Source: Mucilaginibacter polytrichastri (lineage in GTDB: Bacteria > Bacteroidota > Bacteroidia > Sphingobacteriales > Sphingobacteriaceae). Taken from it: a DNA stretch of 59,574 nt. The stretch spans positions 1,320,734 to 1,380,307 of the forward strand of contig NZ_MPPL01000001.1 of assembly GCF_001911425.1 (NCBI RefSeq). Direction: 5' to 3'. Below are positions 55,311 through 59,574 of the stretch, in pieces; the stretch's first letter is position 1, and each line of letters begins with the position of its first letter. Below the pieces are notes generated by a model that did not search any database, was not told where the DNA came from, and saw only the letters and a list, made by a program, of their open reading frames with translations. A program made the translations under genes and the position numbers.

Positions 55311-55376
55311 GGAGGCACAAAATTTTTTGTGTCTCTTTTTTGTTTACAGCAGGGAGACACAAAAAATTGTGCCTCT
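55311..55376. repeat. Palindromic repeat, family C, possibly acting as terminator
   Basis: GGAGGCACAAAATTTTTTGT with GTCTC (55311-55335) pairs almost fully with GGGAGACACAAAAAATTGTG with CCTC (55352-55375). It sits between two convergent genes. A related element is at 57064. Confidence 0.65.
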
Positions 55377-55389
55377 ACATAAAATTATT

Positions 55390-56565
55390 TTAATCCTTAC
55401 ACCGCGTATCCATAATACTGAAATACTTGATATGTGCCGGGATTGGTTGTGGCTTTTCCATGAAGCCTTGCACCGCAAATATGCCGATATATTTAGGTTG
55501 AATATCCAGGTCTTTACTCAACACCTCTTTATAGGCGAAGTTTTCTCTTTGGCCCATTGAATATAAAAAGCGAAAATGATTTCCGTTCTTTTCGATTTTT
55601 AAGGCAGATCGCTGCATATTCCGGCTTACTAGTTTGGCCTGCTCGTCAGTAAATGTTAATGCCGGGAAGTGTGCTATTTCTTCGGGCTTATTTAAATCGG
55701 CAGGGTTGGAGCTAATGGCCTGGATGATAATCTCATTTGGCTTCTTATACCCGTTAAAATAATCGTTATAAGCAACTGATAGTCTTACACTTTTACTGGT
55801 TAAAGTGCTGTCTTCTAAGAGCAAAATGCCTGCCTGCTGCCGGTTTTGTAAAGGAAAAAACTCATCTAAACGTAACTCTGCCACAAAGCAATCTGAAGTT
55901 AGTTCTCTAATCAGCAAATTTCTAATAGCGGGCTTGTGCGTTGAATCTGCCCAGTTATCGCCCGGGAGCATGTACAACGTAAGCTGGCCAGATCGCTGGT
56001 AGCGTTTGTTCCACCAGGTTGTGTCCTTATCTTTAATAATCCAGCCGTTTTGGGTTAATACGTTTTCGTTAACCGTCCGGAAAGCTTCCTTAAAATAATT
56101 ATCAGATGATTTTTGATAAACCCTGATCATCAGGATGGCACCAACAATAATGATAACAATAAAAGCAACAAAAGCCAGCAGTTTTATCACCGGAACAGAA
56201 ACTTTACGTGGTTGTATTACAGGGACAGCCAAACTGCTTTTATACTGAAACCACCAGGGGTAATGGCCTTCATTATCTTTTCGCTGAATATCGTTGCTGT
56301 AGGGTGCGTTTAAAATATAGCGGGCCAAAGTATCCAATGTAGCAATGGGTGGATGCTCTGACTTATCATCCAAATCATTTACTACATAGATGGAATAGTT
56401 TTTAAGGCTTTCAGCATCAATAACCAGGCCTGTTAACTCGAAAATCTGGCTGGCTAAATGCCTGCTCTCCGTCTCAGAAAGGGGAGCCTCCAGCGGGTGG
56501 CCGAAGCACTTTTGGCAAGCCTCTTTAAATAAGCTGATGAAAGCTGCATCGTTCAAATCCCTCAT
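55390..56565 (-). CDS. Single-pass membrane protein with helical N-domain and lectin-like C-domain
   Basis: 391 residues. The cytoplasmic N-domain (about 1-90; ESRHLASQIFELTG, SLKNYSIYVVND, ATLDTLARYIL) resembles a helical domain seen at the start of many Bacteroidota surface-sensing proteins. One transmembrane helix lies at about 125-148. The outer part (about 160-385) is beta-rich and looks like a concanavalin-A-type jelly roll (ELRLDEFFPLQNRQQAGILL, NHFRFLYSMGQ). No catalytic residues identified. The topology suggests a transmembrane sensor or anchor, as inference. It is a single gene; 56566-56696 upstream shows nothing I can name. Confidence 0.8.
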   Translation of the reverse strand: MRDLNDAAFISLFKEACQKCFGHPLEAPLSETESRHLASQIFELTGLVIDAESLKNYSIYVVNDLDDKSEHPPIATLDTLARYILNAPYSNDIQRKDNEGHYPWWFQYKSSLAVPVIQPRKVSVPVIKLLAFVAFIVIIIVGAILMIRVYQKSSDNYFKEAFRTVNENVLTQNGWIIKDKDTTWWNKRYQRSGQLTLYMLPGDNWADSTHKPAIRNLLIRELTSDCFVAELRLDEFFPLQNRQQAGILLLEDSTLTSKSVRLSVAYNDYFNGYKKPNEIIIQAISSNPADLNKPEEIAHFPALTFTDEQAKLVSRNMQRSALKIEKNGNHFRFLYSMGQRENFAYKEVLSKDLDIQPKYIGIFAVQGFMEKPQPIPAHIKYFSIMDTRCKD

Positions 56566-56696
56566 GGCTGGTTTGTTGTTATCGGTGTTCAGGTTTCCTG
56601 TGTAATGCTACAGATCTCCGTATAAGTTCCGCATTCGCGAAATGCACAGGGCACATTTGTATCGGTTCAAAAATCACGCCGATCAATAACTAATGT

Positions 56697-56837
56697 ATGA
56701 AATTTATGGCTCTAATTCTGTCGATGCTTTTTTGTGTAGATACATTTTCGCAAACCTTGCAATTACATTACGATCTAAGACACACAATTGACACTAAGCG
56801 TTATTTCCTAATGCAACTGCCACAAGCCGGAGGGTAG
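56697..56837 (+). pseudogene. 5' remnant of a secreted protein gene (DUF5020/Tsx-like)
   Basis: ATG 56697 opens a 46-residue frame: signal peptide (MKFMALILSMLFC...FSQ) followed by TLQLHYDLRHTIDTKR, which I recognise as the start of secreted outer-membrane-channel-like proteins of about 230 residues in this group. The similarity stops after DTKR and the frame ends at 56837 with unrelated sequence. The 5' part is intact and the 3' part is missing. See the facing remnant at 56856-56998. Confidence 0.5.
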
Positions 56838-56855
56838 AATAACTAATTATACAAT

Positions 56856-56998
56856 GGCCCCTACATTTTAGGTTTAAGGTAGGTTTGCTGTTGCGTCAGT
56901 TTGGCAATCTGGAGCTGTCCTTACGTTTACTTTCATCGGTAACCGTATTAATGAAATCGGAAACGCTGCCTGCTGTTTCGGTGGTTTTATTTTGCCAT
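56856..56998 (-). pseudogene. Decayed DUF1801 gene, 5' remnant
   Basis: Reading the minus strand from ATG 56998 in shifting frames gives MAK, then KTTETAGSVSDFINTVTDES and KRKDSSRL, then AKLTQQQT-LKPKM, stop, GP. This is the N-terminal third of a DUF1801 protein. It carries a two-base loss in an A-run after codon 3, a one-base loss after SSRL and a Trp-to-stop change in PKM(W)GP, and the C-terminal two thirds are absent. The gene is therefore dead. It faces the truncated gene at 56697, and both have lost their 3' ends at the same junction (about 56810-56855). Confidence 0.7.
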
Positions 56999-57026
56999 AG
57001 GTTTGCCTACCGAAAGTAAATTTAAC

Positions 57027-57058
57027 AAAAAAACCTGTTTGAAAATCAAACAGGTTTT
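57027..57058 (-). terminator. Terminator of the rseP-dxr transcript
   Basis: Perfect hairpin AAAACCTGTTTGA / TCAAACAGGTTTT (57030-57042 and 57046-57058, loop AAA), followed on the minus strand by a T-run. It is 41 bases past the rseP stop. Confidence 0.85.
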
Positions 57059-57063
57059 AGATC

Positions 57064-57090
57064 GTAGAGGTACAATGCTTTGTGTCTCTA
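57064..57090. repeat. Palindromic repeat, family C
   Basis: TAGAGGTACAATGCTTTGTG with TCTCTA forms a near-perfect short palindrome, similar to the GAGACACAA element at 55311 and to TAGAGACGCAAT-type repeats common in bacteria. Confidence 0.5.
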
Positions 57091-57098
57091 TGGGATAG

Positions 57099-58445
57099 TT
57101 ATTTTTTACCTACGTGTTTCAGGATATCGTTACCAAAAACAAATACCATTAACGTAACTAAGATTACGAAGCCTACAATTTGAGCGCGCTCTAAAAATTT
57201 ATCGCTCAGCGGTTTACCCTTAATCATTTCAATAATGAGGAACAGGGCATGGCCACCATCCAATGCAGGGATAGGCAACAGGTTCATTAAGGCCAGTGCC
57301 ATTGATAGCAAGCCTACAAGGCTCCAAAAATGCCCCCAGTCAATGTGGCTGCCAAATAATGTTGCAATGCCTACAGGGCCTGTAAATGCCTTGCCCGCCT
57401 TAACTTCGCCTTTAAATACTTTACCTAAGCCCTGGGCATTATCAGCAAATGTGCCCCATGCTTTTGAGGCACCTATAGGTAATGCTCCTATAAAGCCAAA
57501 TTTAATGTTTTTAATCGTCGGCTCATCGTGTGTAAGAGCTATGCCGTAGTTGCCATCAGCAAAGCCAAGGGTACCTTCTTTATTTACTGCCGAGGTTAAC
57601 GATAGCGTATCATTATGGCGCTTAACCAGCAATTTTACTTCTTTATTTTTGTATTGCTTAATCTGGGTGCCCATCTCGTCCCAGAAATTAATAGCAACGC
57701 CGTTAACAGCCTTAATGCTATCGCCTTTAAGCAAACCAGCTTTGGCTGCATAGCTATTGGGTACCACAGAGTCAATAGCAAATTTAGTGCGCAGTTTTAC
57801 AAATTCGCCAATACCGTAATCAGACACATCATTTAAAATGTTGGCAGGTACCTTAACAATTGTATCGTGACCGTTACGATTCACAGTAAGTTCGGTATTG
57901 CCCATTAGCACTTTAGAGCTAATCAGTTCATCGAAACGAACAATAGGCTTGCCGTTAACAGCCGTAATTTTATCGCCGGCCTGTAACCCAATTTTTTTAC
58001 CCACAACGCCCGGTACAACACCATATTTAACACTATCATTAGGTACATAGCTTTCACCATATTTAAGGGTAAGCATCCAGAAAATAAGGATACCCAATAC
58101 AATGTTAACGGTAACACCACCCAGCATTACAATTAAACGTTGCCAGGCCGGTTTTGAGCGAAATTCCCAGGGTTGTGGCGGGCCAGCTAACTGATCGGTA
58201 TCCATAGATTCATCGATCATGCCGGCAATTTTTACATAACCGCCCAAGGGCAGCCATCCAATACCATACTCAACACCTTTATAATTGAATTTAAACAGCT
58301 TAATATTCCAGGCATCAAAAAACAGGTAGAACTTCTCTACCTTGATACCGAAAGCACGTGCAGCCACAAAGTGCCCTAACTCGTGCAAAATCACTAAAAT
58401 TGAAAGGCCCAGTATTAACTGGCCTACCATAATCACTATACTCAT
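57099..58445 (-). CDS. rseP: RseP-family site-2 membrane metalloprotease
   Basis: 448 residues, M50B family. The first transmembrane helix holds the zinc motif HELGH (His21-His25) and the third ligand is in the later LPIPALDGGH segment. Two PDZ domains lie in the periplasmic loop (about 130-300; VVPGVVGKKIGLQAGDKI and VVPNSYAAKAGLLKGDSI). RseP cuts transmembrane anchors of anti-sigma factors and signal peptide remnants. It starts 8 bases after dxr, forming the dxr-rseP operon usual in Bacteroidota and many other bacteria, and is followed by a strong terminator. Confidence 0.95.
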   Translation of the reverse strand: MSIVIMVGQLILGLSILVILHELGHFVAARAFGIKVEKFYLFFDAWNIKLFKFNYKGVEYGIGWLPLGGYVKIAGMIDESMDTDQLAGPPQPWEFRSKPAWQRLIVMLGGVTVNIVLGILIFWMLTLKYGESYVPNDSVKYGVVPGVVGKKIGLQAGDKITAVNGKPIVRFDELISSKVLMGNTELTVNRNGHDTIVKVPANILNDVSDYGIGEFVKLRTKFAIDSVVPNSYAAKAGLLKGDSIKAVNGVAINFWDEMGTQIKQYKNKEVKLLVKRHNDTLSLTSAVNKEGTLGFADGNYGIALTHDEPTIKNIKFGFIGALPIGASKAWGTFADNAQGLGKVFKGEVKAGKAFTGPVGIATLFGSHIDWGHFWSLVGLLSMALALMNLLPIPALDGGHALFLIIEMIKGKPLSDKFLERAQIVGFVILVTLMVFVFGNDILKHVGKK

Positions 58446-58453
58446 TCTTTATT

Positions 58454-59574
58454 TTATGTCAAATATGTTAATGCCTTAGGCATCTGGTTTACTAATTTTT
58501 GCGCTAAGATGCGTGTTTCTTTGTCAGTATTCAAATAATCATCCAAAACAGGGTTAGCTATGTAAGGCATTTGCTGCATGCAGGTTTCAATTACATCGCT
58601 CATTGCCAAAAAGCCCAGCTCATTGTTCAAAAATCCTGCTACGGCTATCTCATTTGCCGCATTAATTATACATGGAGCATTACCGCCTTTATTTAAAGCA
58701 GTATAAGCTAATTGTAGATTACGGAATGTTTGGATATCCGGTTTTTCGAAGCTGAGATTAGGATAGGCCATAAAATCAAACCTTTTAAACTGGTTGGGTA
58801 CCCGGTTTGGGTAAGTTAGGGCATATTGTATCGGCAATTTCATATCTGGCAGGCCCATTTGCGCTTTAATAGAGCCATCCTGAAACTGCACCATAGAATG
58901 GATGATAGATTGCGGATGAATTACCACATCAATCTGATCGAGCCTTAGATCAAACAGCCACCGGGCTTCAATTACTTCCAATCCCTTGTTCATTAACGAA
59001 GCCGAGTCGATAGTTATTTTGGCACCCATTACCCAGTTGGGGTGTTTTAAAGCTTCATTACGCGTAACATCGGCCAAAAATTCAGCAGTTTTACCACGGA
59101 AAGGGCCTCCCGATGCTGTAATGATAATCTTCTCTATCGGGTTTAATTCTTCGCCAGCCAGGCATTGAAATATGGCCGAATGCTCAGAATCTACCGGTAA
59201 TAATTTAACGTTATGTTGTTTGGCAAGGGCGGTGATCAGTTCACCGGCTACCACTAAGGTTTCCTTATTGGCCAGGGCGATATCCTTACCCGCTTTAATG
59301 GCGTTGATGGTTGGCTCTAACCCAGCAAAGCCAACCATGGCAGTTAATACAATATCAATTGCAGGGTCGGTAACAATGCTTTTAACACTTTCGTGGCCGG
59401 CCATTACCTTTACATTGGTATGGGTAAGGGCTTCTTTTACCTGTATATATTTATCGGTATTGCAAATTACGGCATAGGCCGGGGCAAACTTAAGGCATTG
59501 TGCTATTAGTAGTTCTGCGTTGTTTTGTGCGGTTAAAACGTATGCTTTAAATAGTTGCGCGTTCCCGGCTATCA
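58454..59574 (-). CDS. dxr: 1-deoxy-D-xylulose 5-phosphate reductoisomerase, 5' truncated by window edge
   Basis: Second committed enzyme of the MEP isoprenoid pathway, making 2-C-methyl-D-erythritol 4-phosphate with NADPH. The frame stays open to the window end; the Met at 59404 is internal, since the preceding sequence (FKAYVLTAQNNAELLIAQ) is normal Dxr. About 373 residues are visible, so only the N-terminus with the first part of the NADPH-binding motif is missing. Present are ANKETLVVAG, the metal-site VDSEHSAIFQ, the GGPFR flap segment, NHPNWVMGAKITIDSASLMNKGLE-type region and VIHPQSIIHSMV. It precedes rseP by 8 bases. Confidence 0.96.
   Translation of the reverse strand, partial: IAGNAQLFKAYVLTAQNNAELLIAQCLKFAPAYAVICNTDKYIQVKEALTHTNVKVMAGHESVKSIVTDPAIDIVLTAMVGFAGLEPTINAIKAGKDIALANKETLVVAGELITALAKQHNVKLLPVDSEHSAIFQCLAGEELNPIEKIIITASGGPFRGKTAEFLADVTRNEALKHPNWVMGAKITIDSASLMNKGLEVIEARWLFDLRLDQIDVVIHPQSIIHSMVQFQDGSIKAQMGLPDMKLPIQYALTYPNRVPNQFKRFDFMAYPNLSFEKPDIQTFRNLQLAYTALNKGGNAPCIINAANEIAVAGFLNNELGFLAMSDVIETCMQQMPYIANPVLDDYLNTDKETRILAQKLVNQMPKALTYLT

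Noticed and set aside
56566..57098. Possibility that this gap holds an RNA gene or riboswitch
   Set aside because: The sequence is explained by two gene remnants, a terminator and a short repeat; no cloverleaf or known aptamer motif was seen.

Overview
The window looks like ordinary chromosome from a Bacteroidota bacterium of the Sphingobacteriaceae type (Mucilaginibacter/Pedobacter-like). This rests on protein families I recognise (DUF4249, DUF3822, DUF4199, a TonB receptor with a carboxypeptidase-regulatory domain, HmuY-free lipoprotein pairs, DUF1801), on moderate GC (low-to-mid 40s by eye), and on many exact TAnnTTTG -7 boxes typical of Bacteroidota sigma-A promoters. Genus level is inference. 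I see no tRNA, rRNA, CRISPR array, insertion sequence or prophage.

Layout. 1-7458 (+): a secreted peptide-degrading cluster of two tandem S10 serine carboxypeptidases (the first cut by the window edge), a TPR protein with an embedded HExxH peptidase domain, and a secreted amidohydrolase. 7455-9428 (-): an AraC regulator and a PAP2 phosphatase. 9698-17395 (-): a five-gene metal-efflux operon in the order response regulator, sensor kinase, TolC-type channel, adaptor, CzcA-type RND pump. 17613-20747 (+): TonB-dependent receptor plus DUF4249 lipoprotein. 21077-28971: housekeeping (ABC-F ATPase, a 26-residue membrane peptide, pyrE, NUDIX hydrolase, coaD, a lipoprotein, rsmD, DUF3822, RecD-like helicase). 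29117-36007: sensor kinase, 35-residue membrane peptide, clpB, DUF218 protein and small uncharacterised genes, with MITE-like palindromic repeats between them. 36164-44810: M16 peptidase pair, guaB, LOG protein, a small XRE-regulator locus, M19 dipeptidase, trxB. 45092-55280 (+): GH20 hexosaminidase, lipoprotein with a Lys/His-rich tail, TPR histidine kinase, BatA-domain protein, a dihydroorotase homologue lacking most catalytic residues, an acidic protein, DUF4199. 55390-59574 (-): a membrane protein, two gene remnants facing each other, rseP, and dxr cut by the window end.

How the genes work together. The metal operon is a self-contained sense-and-export unit: the two-component pair should control the tripartite pump. 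The S10/TPR-peptidase/amidohydrolase cluster, the M16 pair and the M19 dipeptidase suggest an organism that digests peptides in the periplasm or outside; GH20 adds removal of amino sugars. pyrE and the dihydroorotase-like gene both relate to pyrimidine synthesis but lie 29 kb apart.

The best leads are: the dihydroorotase homologue that has lost its HxH and catalytic Asp; the pair of truncated genes at 56697-56998, explainable by one deletion; an ABC-F protein with a degenerate second ATP site; two unannotated-size membrane peptides (26 and 35 residues); pyrE and a NUDIX gene whose start codons overlap head to head; and at least three families of intergenic palindromic repeats. No clearly new multi-gene defence or mobile system is visible.
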